The notes under the pieces: generated by a model | Told to the model about the DNA's origin: nothing | What the model saw: only the letters and a program-made list of their open reading frames with translations | Databases searched by the model: none | Made by a program: the position numbers and the translations under genes | Part shown: positions 1 through 14,400 of the stretch, one piece after another | Layout of the letters: each line of letters begins with the position of its first letter | How positions within the stretch are numbered: the stretch's first letter is position 1 | Assembly: GCA_028583605.1 (NCBI GenBank) | Contig: CM053335.1 | Span: 15,684,553 to 15,748,552, forward strand | Direction of reading: 5' to 3' | DNA length: 64,000 nucleotides | DNA from: Dastarcus helophoroides | Lineage: Eukaryota > Arthropoda > Insecta > Coleoptera > Bothrideridae

Positions 1-3000
1 ACCTTATCCTGTTTTCACATTAATGTCATAAATATTGACATCTTCTGTGTTGTTTAGTTTTAAAAAATTAAAACAAAAACAAACTTGTTGATGCCGCAGA
101 TGGCAATCGATCCTAATACGCGCGCTTGTTGCATATTTTTACGGCCACTTTGTGTTAAATCATCGATTTGTGTTAAATTGTTTTATGGCCAATTTACCCC
201 CAAGTGAGTTTTACGCATTCTGGGACCATTCAGTGTTCTGATGCTATTTTGCATTTTGGGGCCAAGAAGTGTTTTGGGTTAAATTGGGTTCTGGGGCCAT
301 TTTGTGTCGAGGCCATTTTGTTTCGAGGCCCCTTTGTGTCGAGGCCATTTTGTGTTAATTTGTGATGAGATCATATTGTATTAGCCGCTCATGAGGTCGT
401 TTTGTGTTAAGTGTTTTAAAGGTAAATTGTCTTGAAGCCAACCTTGTGCGAAATTGTACCGAAGCCACTCGGTATTAGGTTAGTTTGGAGTCGCTGTGTT
501 AAACTGTTTTTAGGCCACTTAGGTTAGACTGTTTTTAAGCCACGTTGAATTGTGATACGACCGCTCTGCATTGCTATAAATTCACTTGGTTGTTCACGTG
601 TCTGTATTAAAGATTTTACGAAGCTTTTATGTTAAATCTTGACTAGGAGGGAACTTCTTCGACATCGCTTTTATAAGGCCACTTTCTGTTAAACTGTTGA
701 GATCATTTTGTATTCACCGCTTATGAGGTCGTTTTGTGTTAAGTGTTTTAAAGGTAAATTGTCTTGAAGCCACTTTGTTCGAAGTTGTACCAAAGCCACT
801 CGGTATTAGGTTAGTTTGGAGTCGCTGTGTTAAACTGTTTTTAGGCCACTTAGGTTAGACTGTTTTAAAGCCACTTTGAATTGTGATACGACCGCTCTGC
901 ATTGCTATAATTCACTTGGTTGCTCACGTGTCTGAATTAAAGGTTTTATGTTATGTTAAATCTTGTCTAAAGGGTACTTCTTTCAAATCACTTTTCTAAG
1001 GCCACCTTCTGTTAATTGTCTTGTAGTCAGTATATTGAAGTAATTGTCAGTTATTCACATTGTCATTCAATGTTAAAGATTTTACGGACCTTTTGTGTTA
1101 AATCTTGACTAGAAGGAAGGCACTTTGAGGCCACTTCTTTAAGGCCACTTTCTCTTAAACTCTCTTGTAGTCCCCATGTTAAAATAATAAGTAGTTTACA
1201 TTGTCATTCTGTGCTTAAAATGTTTCTTGTCTTAAATCTTGACTAGGAGCAAACTGCTTGAAGGCCACGTTGCGTTAAGTTTTTTTAAGGCCACTTTTTG
1301 TTATTTGTCTCATAATCGCTATGTTAAAATAATTTTCGCTTGTTCAAATCGTCAACCTGTGCCAAATATTTTATGAACCTCTTATGTCGAATGTTGACTA
1401 GGAGAAAATTATTTTAAGGCCACTTTGTGTTAAATTTTCGGCTTGTGTTAAATTGTTTTATGGCTAATTTCCCCCAAAATGGGTTTATTCTGTTCTGAAA
1501 CTGTTCTGAAACTATTTTGTGTTCTGAGGCTATTTTGTGTTCTGGGGCTATTTGTGATCTAAGGCTATTTTGTGTTCTGAGCCTGTTTGTGTTCTGAGGC
1601 TGTTTGTGTTCTGAGACTGTTTGTGTTCTGAGATTATTTGTGATCTGAGGCCATTTTGTGTTCTGAGGCCTTTTTGTGTTCTACGAATATTTTGTGTTAA
1701 TTTGTGTTTAGGCCATTTTGTATTAACTATTTGTGAGGCCGCTTTGTGTTCAGTGTTTTAAAGCCACTCGGTATTAGGTTAGGTTTAGAGCCATCGTGTT
1801 AAACTGTTTTAGGCCACTTTGGTTGAATTGTTTTAAGACCACGTTGAATTATGTTAGACCAATTTGTGTTGAAATAATGTACGAGATTGTTGACGTGGTC
1901 GTTCTCTGTTAAAAACTTTGCGAACTTCTTATGTTAAATCTTGACTAGGAGGAAGCTACTTTAAGGCTAATTTCAGGTAAACTGTCTTATAGTCAATTAA
2001 AATAATTATCAGTTATTCACATTGTTAATAAATCTTCAAGATTTTATGGACCTCTTATGTTAAATCTTGACTAGAAGGAAGGCACTTTGAGGCCACTTCT
2101 TTAAGGCCACTTTCTCTTAAACTCTCTTGTAGCCACCATGTTAAAATAATAAGTAGTTTACATTGTCATTCTGTGCAGAAGGAAACTGCTTTAAGGCCTC
2201 TTCTGTAAGGCCACTTTCTGATAAACTGTCTTGTAGTTACTATGTTAAAATAATTATCAGTTGTTTGGATTGTCTTTCTGTGCTTAAGGCCACCTTGAAT
2301 TATGTTAGACCACTTTGTGTTGAAATAATTTACGAGGTTGTTTACGTGGTCGTTCTCTGTTAAAAACTTGGCGAACTCTTATGTTAAATGTTGACTAGGA
2401 GGAAACTACTTTAAGGCCACTTTTATAAGGCCAATTTCAGGTAAACTGTCTTGCAGTCAGTTAAAATAATTGACAGTTATTCACATTGCCATTAAATCCT
2501 AAAGATTTTACGGACCTCTTGGGTTAAATCTTGACTAGAAAGAAATTACTTTAAGGTCTCTTCTGTAAGGCCACTTTCTGATAAACTGTCTTGTAGTCAC
2601 TATGTTAAAATAATTATCAGTTGTTTGGATTGTCTTTCTGCGCTTAAGGCCACCTTGAATTATGTTAGACCACTTTGTGTTGAAATAATTTACGAGGTTG
2701 TTTACGTGGTCGTTCTCTGTTAAAAACTTGGCGAACTCTTATGTTAAATGTTGACTAGGAGGAAACTACTTTAAGGCCACTTTTATAAGGCCAATCAATT
2801 GTTTGGATTGTCATTCTGTGCCTAAGATTTTACTGACTTCTTGTCTTAAATCTTGGCTTGGAGGAAACTGTTTGAAGGCCACTTTGAATTAACCTTTTTT
2901 AAGGCCACTTTCTGTCATTTGTATTATAATCGCTATGTTAAAATAATTTTCGCCTGTTCACATCGTCATCCTGTACTAAATATTTTACGAACTTATTATG

Positions 3001-5150
3001 TCAAGTTTTTACTAGGAGAAAACTTTTTTAAGGCCACTTTGCGTTCAGTTATTTTAGGACAATCTGTGTCGAATTATTTTAGGACCGCGATATTAAAATT
3101 ATTTGAATTGTTATTGTGTGCTTTTGTATGAAATCTTGGCTAACAAAAAACTGCCGTGGCCACTTTGTTAAGCTATTTTAAGGCCACCTTGTTAAGCTAT
3201 TTTAAAATAATGTACATGGCTGTTCACACTCTCATTCTGTGCTTAAGATATTACGTCTTGTCTCTTTTGACTAGGAGGCCTTGAGGCCACTTTCTATTTT
3301 TTAAGACCACTTTCTGTTAAACTGTTTTATAGTCACTGTGTTAAAATAATTTACGATTTGTTCATATTGTCATCTTGGCTTAAATATTTGAGAACCTGTT
3401 TGTTAGATTTTGACTAGGAGAAAACTATTTCAGGGCCACTTTGCGCTTAGTTATTTTAGGACAATTTGTGTCGAATTATTTTAGGACCACGATATTAAAA
3501 TTATTTGAATTGTTATTGTGTGCTTTTGTATGAAATATTGGCTAACAGAAAACTGCCGTGATCACTTTGTTAAGCTATTTTAAGGCCACCTTGTTAAGCT
3601 ATTTTAAAATAATATACAAGACTGTTTACACTCTCATTCTGAGCCTAAGATTTTACGTCTTGTCTCTCTTGACTAGGAGGCCTTGAGGCCACTTTCTGTT
3701 TTTAAGGCCACTTTCTGTTAAACTGTTTTATGATCACTGTGTTAAAATAATTTATGGTTTGTCCATATTGTCATCTTGGGTTAAATATTTGACAAACCTG
3801 TTTGTTAAATTTTGACTAGGAGAAAACTATTTCAAGGCCACCTTGCGTTTAGTTATTTTAGGACAATCTGTGTCTAATTATTTTAGGACCACGATATTAA
3901 AATTATTTGAATTGTTATTGTGTGCTTTTGTATGAAATATTGGCTAACAGAAAACTGCCCTGATCACTTTGTTAAGCTATTTTAAGGCCACCTTGTTAAG
4001 CTATTTTAAAATAATGTACATGGCTGTTCACACTCTCATTCTGTGCTCAAGATTTTACGTCTTGTCTCTTTTGACTAGGAGGCCTTGAGGCCACTTTCTG
4101 TTTTTAAGGCCACTTTCTGTTAAACTGTTTTATAGTCACTGTGTTAAAATAATTTATGGTTTGTTCATATTGTCATCTTGGGTTAAATATTTGACAAACC
4201 TGTTTGTTAAATTTTGACTAGGGGAAAACTATTTCAAGGCTACTTTGCGTTCACTTATTTTAGGACAATCTGTGTCGAATTATTTTAGGACTACGATATT
4301 CAAATTATTTGAATTGTTATTGTGTGCTTTTGTATAAAATATTGGCTAACAGAAAACTGCCGTGGTCACTTTTTTAAGCTATTTTAAGGCCACCTTGTTA
4401 AGCTATTTTAAAATAATATACAAGGCTGTTCACACTCTCATTCTAAGCTTCAGATTTTACGTCTTGTCTCTCTTGACTAGGAGGCCTTGAGCCACTTTCT
4501 GTTTTTTAAGGCCACTTTCTGTTAAACTGTTTTATAATCACTGTGTTAAAATAATTTACGGTTTTTTCATATTGTCATCTTGGGGTAAATATTTGACGAA
4601 CCTGTTTGTTAAATTTTGACTAGGAGAAAACTATTTCAAGGCCACTTTGCGTTTAGTTATTTTAGGACCACGATATCAAAATTATTTGAATTGTTATTGT
4701 GTGCTTTTGTATGAAATATTGGCTAACAGAAAACTACCGTGGCCACTTTGTTAAGGCAATTTTAAGGCCACCAGTTATTTTAGGATAATCTATGTCGAAT
4801 TATTTTAGGACCACGATATTAAAATTATTTGAATTTTTATTAGGTGCTTTTGTATGAAATCTTGGCTAACAGACAACTGCCGTGGCCACTTTGTTAGGCT
4901 ATTTTAAGGCCACCTTGTTAAGCTGTTTTAAGGCCACTTTGTGTTAAACTGCGCTGAGTGAAATTCTTTTAGGGTCATCCTGCTTTGACTTGTCTTGAGG
5001 TTACTCTTGACCAATTTGGGGATCACTCTGTTTTAAACAATTTTGAGGCCACGCTTATGAATTTTAAGGCCATTTTGTGTTCAATTATAAGGTAAAGTAA
5101 TTTACTTGGTTGTTCAAAATTTGCGGACTCGTTAAACTGTGATCAGAAGG
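1..5150 (+). repeat. intronic array of GGCCACTTTGTGTTAA-type units upstream of the first visible NFAT exon
   Basis: The whole stretch is built from about 20-30 bp submotifs such as aaggccactttgtgttaaa, ttgactaggaggaaact and gttaaaataattta. Two higher-order structures are clear: a 360-bp tandem duplication (2191-2435 against 2551-2795, more than 97 percent identical) and a 402-bp unit repeated at 3182, 3584, 3985 and 4388, with a partial copy near 4909. Small open frames at 2163 and 2853 are by-products. Probably an NFAT intron because the exon at 5255 has a good acceptor. Confidence 0.88.
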
Positions 5151-5254
5151 ATATTGGAAGGTGTGGTTATTGTATATTTTCCCAGAGTTTTCCCTGTCTT
5201 AGATCGATTATGTTTATAGGGCCTAATTTGTTTGTGTTTCTTCCATGTTGGCAG

Positions 5255-5431
5255 TTTTGATCATCACATGGATGCGCGACAACATAGCATAGGATTAAAT
5301 GAAAGACTAAGTTGGAGTTCCGAGAGATCGGACGTCAAACGACCGAGGCTCATCAAACTGGAACATGATGATGTCAATGACGGTTACAGTTTCCCTGATA
5401 ATGTACGAAACAGTAAAGACAGTTATACATC
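5255..5431 (+). CDS. NFAT: NFAT exon, N-terminus
   Basis: Acceptor ttggcag ends at 5254; donor gtaagt begins at 5432; out-phase 2. It encodes a charged segment beginning [13 protein letters not shown] and containing [18 protein letters not shown]. The KRPR stretch could be a nuclear localisation signal (inference). The Met at 5268 is the first in-frame start in view; the exon has a good acceptor, so the first exon is upstream and may be untranslated. A weaker alternative donor, gtaaag, sits at 5413. Confidence 0.85.
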
Positions 5432-8400
5432 GTAAGTAGTTTGTTTTCGTTGTAGTTGTCCTGTAGAAAATTAGATGGCGCCTCATTGCACCTCACTCAC
5501 CTGACGTCTTTGAGTTCATAAACTAATTCATTAACTGATTACTAACAACTAAATAGAAAGCTGTAGAAAAACAACAGTGGGTCGTTTTGCTCTGTAGTGT
5601 CCAATTATGCCCAACAAAGCTCTGGAAAAGACCAGAAAAGTATTTCAATGCCACAGGTGGACTTTTTACTAGATTCAGATTTGAGAACCAAAGAGTTATT
5701 TGGTCTCGTGGGCTTGGACGTAGACTTAGAACTTGCCAATATGGCCAAGAGTAAATACCTTGAGACACTTGATAACATTCAATCAACTGCTGTTTGAATT
5801 GTCGTTTCTAACAGTTTTCTTATAGGTTAATACGGACGATACCATCTGGTAACGTTCCACCCTTAAGTACCTCAAGTAACCAGCACAATTCGTCCGGAAG
5901 ACCAGTACCTCGATGCATACCAATCTCAAATAGAACCCCACCATCTCAACCCATACCTCTTACTACTCAACTTACGTCGACATCGAGATATGGTAAGTTT
6001 TCCTTTTCGTTTTATCGGCTCCGGCTTATTTTCGAACGAATGCTGACAAGATTCCATAAAATGAATCTTGTTGCGGTAACAGCTTCTCTTTGAATGCTAG
6101 ATGCCTCGAATTCTTAGATTTTAAAATATAGAACCATTTGCTTTTGAAAAAATCATCCAGTTTTTGTGACTGCGGACAGAAGTGAAAACTTAAAACAGTT
6201 ACCACTGGAATATTTTGATAACGCAAATTAGCGTGATGTTGACGCTTATCAAAAATCACCCAATGCGCCTAAAGAAGTTTTCACTTAAAAAAAGTATTTT
6301 AAAATATTGTTTAACATGTGTCGTCGGATTAAACATTGTTTTATAAGCGCTTTATCTAAATTTAAATAAAATGATTATTGTTAATAGACTCGTGGCCTCC
6401 GAGCTGATTATCGCTTTTTTTTTTAATAATGAGCAAGTAAACCTTAATATGATAAAGTTACACAGCAGATAACGCAACGGTGTAAATTACTTAATTTAAA
6501 TAACAAAGGATTTAGATTTTACAAGGTAACAAATTATCGGGATGTGCCAGACATTTCATTAATTTCTGGAGAAACTAAAAAAAGCCAAGAGACGAAGTGA
6601 TTATCAGATTTTTTCAAAATTTCCTTAAACATTTTTAATTTTGATTGTAACATAATTTTTTCCGAAAATTTTTCAAAATTACAACATACTTCTTGGAATT
6701 TCAACAATCTAAATAAAAAAAACAAAAAATTGAAAACATAAATTTGTGAGAAAAAGCCAAAATTCAAAAAAAAACTACGCTTATGTAAACAGCAATTCTC
6801 AAAATTTCTATTTTTATCTCTGACTATAGAATTGACTTCTCTCAAGACGTTCTCGAATTTTAAATCTTCGATAAAGAGTCGAAGTTTAAAAAAAATAGTT
6901 GCGTCCAATTTGGAAATTTGGAATGTAACCCCAATTATTTATTTACTTTTTCTGCAGGACGTCGAGAGTGAGTACATGGAGTAGAATTGAAGGTAGTGGT
7001 GGCGGTGGCTCTCTTAAGGAGCTTGCCTCGCACGTGAGGGTCCCGGGTTCGAACCCCGGGCGCCGATTTTTGATTCCGCTACATTTTAAAATTATTTCGA
7101 ATTGGAATCTCCCCATAAGTGTCTAATTGGCAACCCACTTAAATCCAGAATCTAAATATTCTTTTTCTCAATCAAAAATAGTCTTATCTAAAAATTTCCT
7201 TAGTCTTTTTTCAAAATTTCTTTAGTTTTGTCTAAAGCTAAAAAAATTGAACATTTCAATTTTGAATTTGGTGTTTAAATTAGGAAAATTCTAATTGTGG
7301 ACAATTCGTTGCAGCCGACGTGAGTTTGACAATTGTGAAGCAGCCGGAGCAGCAGCATAGAGCGAGATATCAGACTGAAGGCAGCAGAGGTGCCGTTAAA
7401 GACCGCGAGGGAAATGGATTTCCGATTGTGCAATTAAATGGATATTATAAACCCACCACTCTACAGGTATGTAACTTTCTTCTGTAAATACTCGAGAAAG
7501 TTTAGTTCTTTAGCTTGAACGACCTCGCTGTTGTATAAATTTCGAATAATTTCTCGTAATTTCGTAATTTGGATTTTTAAAATTTCGAGTACTCACATAA
7601 ATCCTGTTTTTTAAAATTTCAACCTTTTTTCTATTAACTGTAGCTTTACATTTTTAGTTTTTCCTTTTTTATCTTCTAAAAGTTCGTTTAAAAACTTGAA
7701 ATTTCAAATTGTTCCAAAAAAAAATTTGACTATTTCGAAGTTTCAATCGTAACTTTGAGGTGTCAATCATTTTGAAATTTTGACTCTTTTATTCAAAATT
7801 TAGATTCTTTTATTCAAAATTTAGATTAATATTCTTTGTATCATCAAATTTTACCTTTTTTTTTTCTAAAATTTCGAACTTTTCAAAGAAAAGTTATAGA
7901 TTTTGAAAACGTGTATCTTTTCGAAAAAACTGTACGTTTCCAAAAAATATTAAACACTTTCAAAAAGATGAAACTCGAAATTTTTATCCAAATTTCGAGT
8001 TTCACCTTTTGGAAAGTTCATTAAAATTTGTAGAAAATATTGAAACTTCAAAAAAGTTGAAATTTTCAAAAACGAAATTCTCAAAGAATCGAATTTGCTT
8101 TAAAAGTCAAATTTACAAAACAAGTTGATTAAAGAGTTGAAATTTTGAAAATATGTCGAAATTAAAGCAAAATCGGAATTCAAAGCCAAGAATTTCAAAA
8201 AAAAAAGTCAAATTAAAAAAAAGTTTAATCTACAAATAAGTCGGAATTCAAAGAATAAGTTGACATTTTAAAAAAATATCCAAAAAGCATTTTTTTAAGA
8301 AGGCGGAGAATGAAAAAAAGGCGAGGTTTTTAAAAAATCAGAACTAACAAAAAAGCCATAATTAAAAAAAAATGAATTTTTAGAAATTCCGAATCCTCCA

Positions 8401-11400
8401 AAAGAATAGAATTTTTCAAACCCCCGAAATTTACGAAATAATTCAAAATTCCAACAAAAAAAAGCGAAATTTTAAACAAAGAGTGCAAATTTTCATAAGT
8501 CAATCTTGAAAATCACCGAAAATCAGTAAACATTTTACAAAAAGAAGAATTTTTAAGAGCCGAAATTTAAAAAAAGAACTCCAAATTTATAAAGAGTTAT
8601 AATTTTCAAATTCTTCAAAATTTTGAAGAAGTCGAAATTTTCAAAATAATTTGAAATTTTCAAAAGGTTGAAATTTTCAAAAAAGTCGAAATTTGCGATT
8701 AGTAAACATTTTGCAAAAAGAGGAATTTCTAAGAGCCGAAATTTTCAAAAAAACTCCAAATTTATAAAGAGTTATAATTTTCAAATTCTTCAACATTTTG
8801 AAGAAGTCGAAATTTTCAAAATAATTTGAAGTTTTCAAAAAGGTTGAAATTTTTAAAAAAGTCGAAATTTGCGAAAAGTAAACATTTTGCAAAAAGAGGA
8901 ATTTCTAAGAGTCAAAATTTTCAAAAAAAGCTCCAAATTTACAAAAGGTCAAAATTTTCAAAAATCAAAATTTTGAAGTCGAAATTTTCAAAAGAATTTT
9001 TAAGGGTCGAAATTTTCAAAAAAACTCCAAATTTACAAAAAGTCAAAATTTTCAAAAATCAAAATTTTCAAAAATCAAAATTTTTAAAAATCAAAATTTT
9101 GAAGAAGTCGAAATTTTCAAAAGAAGTCGAAATTTTCAAAAAAGTAGAAATTTACGAAAAGTTAACATTTTCTAAAGAGAGGAATTTCTAAGCGTCGAAA
9201 CTTTCAAAAAAAATTCAAAATTTACAAAAGGACAACATTCTCAAAAATCAAAACTTTAAAAAAGTCGAAAAAAGTTGAAATTTTCAAAAAAATCGAAATT
9301 TACGAAAAGTAAACATTTTTCAAAGAGAGGAATTTTTAAGAGTCGAAATTTTCAACAAAAAAATCTCAAAATTTACAAAAAGTCAAAATGTTCAAAAAAC
9401 AAAATTTTGAAGAAGTCAAAATTTACGAAAAATAAACATTTTGTAAAAAGAGGAATTTTTAAGAGTCGAAATTTTCAAAAAAGCTCGAAATCTACAAAAA
9501 GACAATTTTCAAAAATCAAAATTTTGAGGAAATCAAAATTTTCAAAAGAAGTCGGAATTTTCAAAAAAGTCGAAATTTACGACAGCAAACATTTTGCGAA
9601 AAATGGAATTTTTAAAGGAGTCGAAATGTTCAAAAAAACTAGAAATTTACAAAAAGTCAAAATTCTCAAAAATCGTAATTTACAAAAAGTCAAAATTTTC
9701 AAAAATCAAAATTTTCAAGAAGTCAAAATTTACGAAATGTAAACATTTTGCAAAAAGGAATTTTTAAGAGTCGGAATTTTCAAAAAAACTCGAAATCTAC
9801 AAAAAGTCAATTTTCAAAAATCAAAATTTTGAAGAAGTTGAAATTTTCAAAAAAGTCGAAATTTACGAAAAGTAAAATCTTTAAAGCAGTCGAAATTTTC
9901 AAAAAAAAACTCGAAATTTATAAAAAGTCAATATTCTCAAAAATCAAAATTTTGAAGAAAAGTCGAAACTTTCAAAAAAGTCAAATATTACAAAAAGTCA
10001 AAATTTTCAAAAAGTCAAAATTTTCAAAAATCAAAATTTTGAAGAAGTCGAAATTTACGAAAAGTAAACATTTTGCAGAAAGAAGAATTTGCACGAGTCA
10101 ACATTTTCAAAAAAACTCGAAATCTAAAAGTCAAATTTCAAAAAACAAAATTTTGAAGAAATCGAAATTTTTTAAAGAAGTGGAAATTATCAAAAAAGTT
10201 AAAATTTACAAAAAGTCAAAATTTTCAAAAATCAAAGTTTTAAGGAAGTCGATATTTTCAAACGAATTCGAAATTTCCAAAAAGCCAATATTCTTAAAAA
10301 TCAAAATTTTGAAGAAGTCGAAATTTTCAAAAGAAGTCAAAATTTTCAAAATAGGTCGAATTCTTCAAAAAAGTCAACATTTTGAGAAAAAGTCTAATTC
10401 TTGGAATGAAGTTAGGATTTTGGGGAAAAACCCGAAATTGTCAGTCACAATTTTGAAAAAGTCAAAATTTTAAAAAGCCAAAATTTCGAAATAAGTTGAA
10501 ATTGTAAAAAGTTGACATTTCGATATCAAAATAGATATTTTCAAGAAGATCGAAATTCCAGAAAATCGAAATTATCAAAATAGTTAAAATGATCAAAAAG
10601 TCGACATTTTCAAAACAAAAAACCTAGAGAAGCCCAATATTTCAAAAATAATAGATTTTTGAAAAGGTACAAGTTTACAAAATGTCGAAATCTTTAAAAA
10701 AGATGCGAAATTTTATATAAAAAGTGCAAGTTTTCGAAATTTCGAAAAAGTCGAAATTTTAAATAATTCAAATTTTCAAGAAAGTCGAACTTTTTAAACT
10801 ATATTTTTTCATATTCATGGGGCAATTTTTTTAATGGTTTCTCTCTGAAGATGACAGCTTGGCTGTCGAAACGCGTTAGAGCAACCTTTGTTGTGTTTTT
10901 TAATCTTTTTTTGGTTTCACGGGACAAGTTCTGTATTTCAATTTTTAATAGATGATTATTATTAAAAAAAAGTCGAATTCTTCAAAAATGTCAACATTTT
11001 GAGAGAGTCGAAATCTTGGAAGGTCAGCATTTAAAAAAAAATCAACTATTTTAAGAAGATTTCGCATTTCCCATAAGCTTTTAATTTTCAAGGAATTGTT
11101 AAAGTCGAATTTTTCAAAAAGAAGTAAAAATGTTTAAAAATTCTAAATTTTGAAAAAAGATCGACAGTTTCAAAAATTTTAAAATTTTCAAAAAGTTCGA
11201 TATTTTTAAAAAACGGGCAAAGTCAAATTTTTAAACAAAAGTCGAATTTACACAAAGGTTGAAATTCCGAGAGTCAGAATTTTGAAAAATATCGAAATTT
11301 TGTTAAAAAAATTGAATATTTATGACTAATTTGAAAAAAAGTACAGGAGAAGTCTAATTTTTAAGCAAAAGTTGAATTTACACAAAAGTCGAAATTTCGA

Positions 11401-14400
11401 GAGTCAGAATTTTGAAAAATATCGAAATTTTTCAATAAAATTGAATAATTTTTGACTAATTTTAAACAAAGTACAAGCAAAGTCTAATTTTTAAACAAAA
11501 GTCGAATTTACACAAAGTCGAAATTGCGAGACTCAGAATTTTGAAAAATATCGAAATTTTCCAAAACATTTGGATATTTTTTTCGATTTTCAGATTTAGT
11601 CAAAATGAAAGACAAAATGAAAGTTCATAATTTTGATAAAAATGAGAATTTGGAAGATATAAACATATTTGAAATATCGATTAAAGAATGGATCTAAGAA
11701 AAAGTCAAAATTTACAAAAAAAAGTAGAATTTTCTCGTTTTTGTAAGTTTTGGGTTTTTGAAATAATTGAATTTTTATATAATCGCCTTTTTTGAAAATT
11801 TTGTTTGCACTTTTTTATTTTAAACACAAAACTTTGACATTCCCTGAACTTTTTGACATATTTTTTGAAACGTCAAATCATTTGCTTAGAATTAAAAAAA
11901 GGTTTTTTACGGATTTCAGAGGTTTTTTTTTCGAAATCTTGAATTAGAAGTCCAAATTTTTAAAAACGTGACAGTTTATTTTAAAAAAAAGTCTCGACAA
12001 AATGTAGAAATTTCGGGTTTAAACTTAAGATTCTATTTTCTTTTTGGACATTTTGACTTACAAGAGGTCGACTTTTTTTGCCCAAAACGTTGACAACGAT
12101 TTTGATTAATTTTGAGGCTTTTAGAGTCGAAATGGGGAAAATTGAAAAAAAAACTTTTCTCGAAATTTTGAATCCAAGTATTTCGGTATTAAATTCGAAA
12201 TGTTGCCAAATGAAACACAAAATAATAAATTAGAGGAGACATTTTTAGTTAAAAAGTCGATTTCGAATTTTGTTTTTTTTTTAAAACCTCTTTGAAAATC
12301 ACAAATTTTTTTTAAAAATTCGAGAAAAAGTCAAAATTTTTGATAAAGAAACGAAATTTTTAAAATATGTTGTAAATTTCGAAAAAGGTTCGAAATCTTT
12401 GAAACACGTTGAAATTGAAAAAAGTTCAAATTTTCAAAAAGATCGACATCTTTAATCCGTTTCCCTACTTCTTATATCAACAGAAAAATAAAAGTTGATC
12501 AGTTTGTCCAAAAAAGCTAATCGATTTTAGGTTTTCATTGGAACAGACGTGGGCAAAGTAAGCCCGCACATGTTCTACCAAGCGTGCAAAGTCAGCGGGA
12601 AAAACTCGACGCCGTGCATAGAGAAGAAAATCGACGGCACCTGCGTCATAGAACTCCAACTCGACCCATCCAAAGACATGAGCGCCACCTGCGATTGCGT
12701 GGGTATCTTAAAAGAACGAAACGTCGACGTCGAGCATCGGTTTCCGGACCAACTCGGTAATCGAAGTAAGAAAAAATCCACCAGATGTCGCATGATATTC
12801 AGAACGACTATCACGCTGGACGACGGCACGCAGGAAACGCTGCAAGTTGGTTCTAATCCTATTGTTTGCAGTAAGCGGGTGGTTTTGGTTTTTGTTGTGG
12901 GTTTGACTGTTTTTGGGTTTTTTGTAGCGCAGCCGCCGGGAGTTCCGGAAATTTGTAAGAAGTCGTTAACTTCTTGTCCCGCCAGTGGAGGTTTGGAACT
13001 GTTCGTGTTGGGGAAGAACTTTTTGAAGGACACCAAAGTTTTCTTCCAAGAATTCACAGATGAGCGTCTTATTAGATGGGAACAGTCCGTTACGCCCGAT
13101 AAAGAATATTTGCAGCAGGTAATTTTTTTGTTGCATTTTGGGGTGTTGAATTTTATTTTTAAATTTCTATTGCATCGAAATTTCGACTCAAGAGGTCAGT
13201 TTGAATCTGAAATTTTCAAAAGGAAAGTCAAATACACACTTCTTATTTTTCTTTGAAAATTTTTAATTGAAAATGGCGAATTTTTTCAAAATTTCGACAT
13301 TTTTTTAATGTTGTCTTTTTTTAAAAACTTCTATTTGAAAATACACATTTTTTTTTAATTCGAGTAAAAAGTCGAAATTTTTGATAAAGAAACGAAATTT
13401 TTAAAATGTAACAAATTTCGAAAAAAGGTTTGAAATTTTTGAAAACTGTTAAAATTTAAAGAGTTCCAAATTAAAAAAAGTTAAATTTTCAAAAAGATAG
13501 AATTTTCAAAAAACAATCGAAGTTGAATTTAAAAAAAAGTCAACTTTACAAAAAAATCGAAACAAGAAATTCAAAAATGTCGAAATTAAAAAAAAACAGA
13601 AATTTTAAGAATTATAAAATTTTGAAGCAGTCAAAATTGAATATAAAAAAACTTTGAAAAGGCCAAATTTTCAAAAAAAAATTATTAAAAAAGTTTAAAA
13701 GTAACGAAATCGAAATTTTCAAGGAAAATAAATTTTGTTTTAATAATTTCAAGAAAAAGGTCGAATTTTGAAACAAATTTAAATTTTCATAAAATAAGTC
13801 AATCATTCGAAGTGGCATCAATCCTGAAAGAATCAAAATTTTTGAAATAAATAAAAATTTCGACAAAAAGTCGAAACTTTCAGGAGGAAATTCGAAATTT
13901 TCAAAAAAAAAAGAACAAAATTTCGAAAGAAATGGTATATTTTAAAAATGGGAAATTACTTTGAAAAAGGGTCCCAATTTTTGAAAAAATAGTCAAAATG
14001 TTTAAAAATAGTCAAGTTTAAAATAAAGTCAGGAATTTTGAAAAATTGAATACTTTGACCTTTTTGAAAAAAAGATTTTCGAAAAAAGTAGAATATTTCA
14101 AAATAATTACTATTTTGAAAAGGTCAGATTTTTTTCTAGAAATGTCAAAATGTTCAAAAAGAAATCGAAATTTTTTAGCTAAAATTTTGAGAAAAAGCAA
14201 GAAATTTTGCGAAATAGTCAGAAATTTCGCGAAATAGTCGACATTTTCAGGAAAAAAGGTCAAAATTTCCAAAAAAAGTCAACACTAAAATAAATCGAAA
14301 TTTTCAAGGGAAATGGACTTTTTTAAAATAAATTAGAATTTCCAGAAAAACTTGAAAATCAGTCGAAATTTACATAAAATAAGTCAAAAATTCAAAAAAA

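Noticed and set aside
6958..6967. Ten-base microexon between tctgcag and gtgagt
   Set aside because: Both splice signals are good, but inclusion shifts the frame between the exons at 5992 and 7315, whose direct join matches NFAT5.
8826..10473. Long plus-strand frames rich in [11 protein letters not shown]
   Set aside because: Products of the A-rich minisatellite; frame changes with each indel and no splice or start context; lies within an NFAT intron.
12575..13057. 160-codon minus-strand frame
   Set aside because: Antisense to the Rel and IPT exons, which are conserved on the plus strand.
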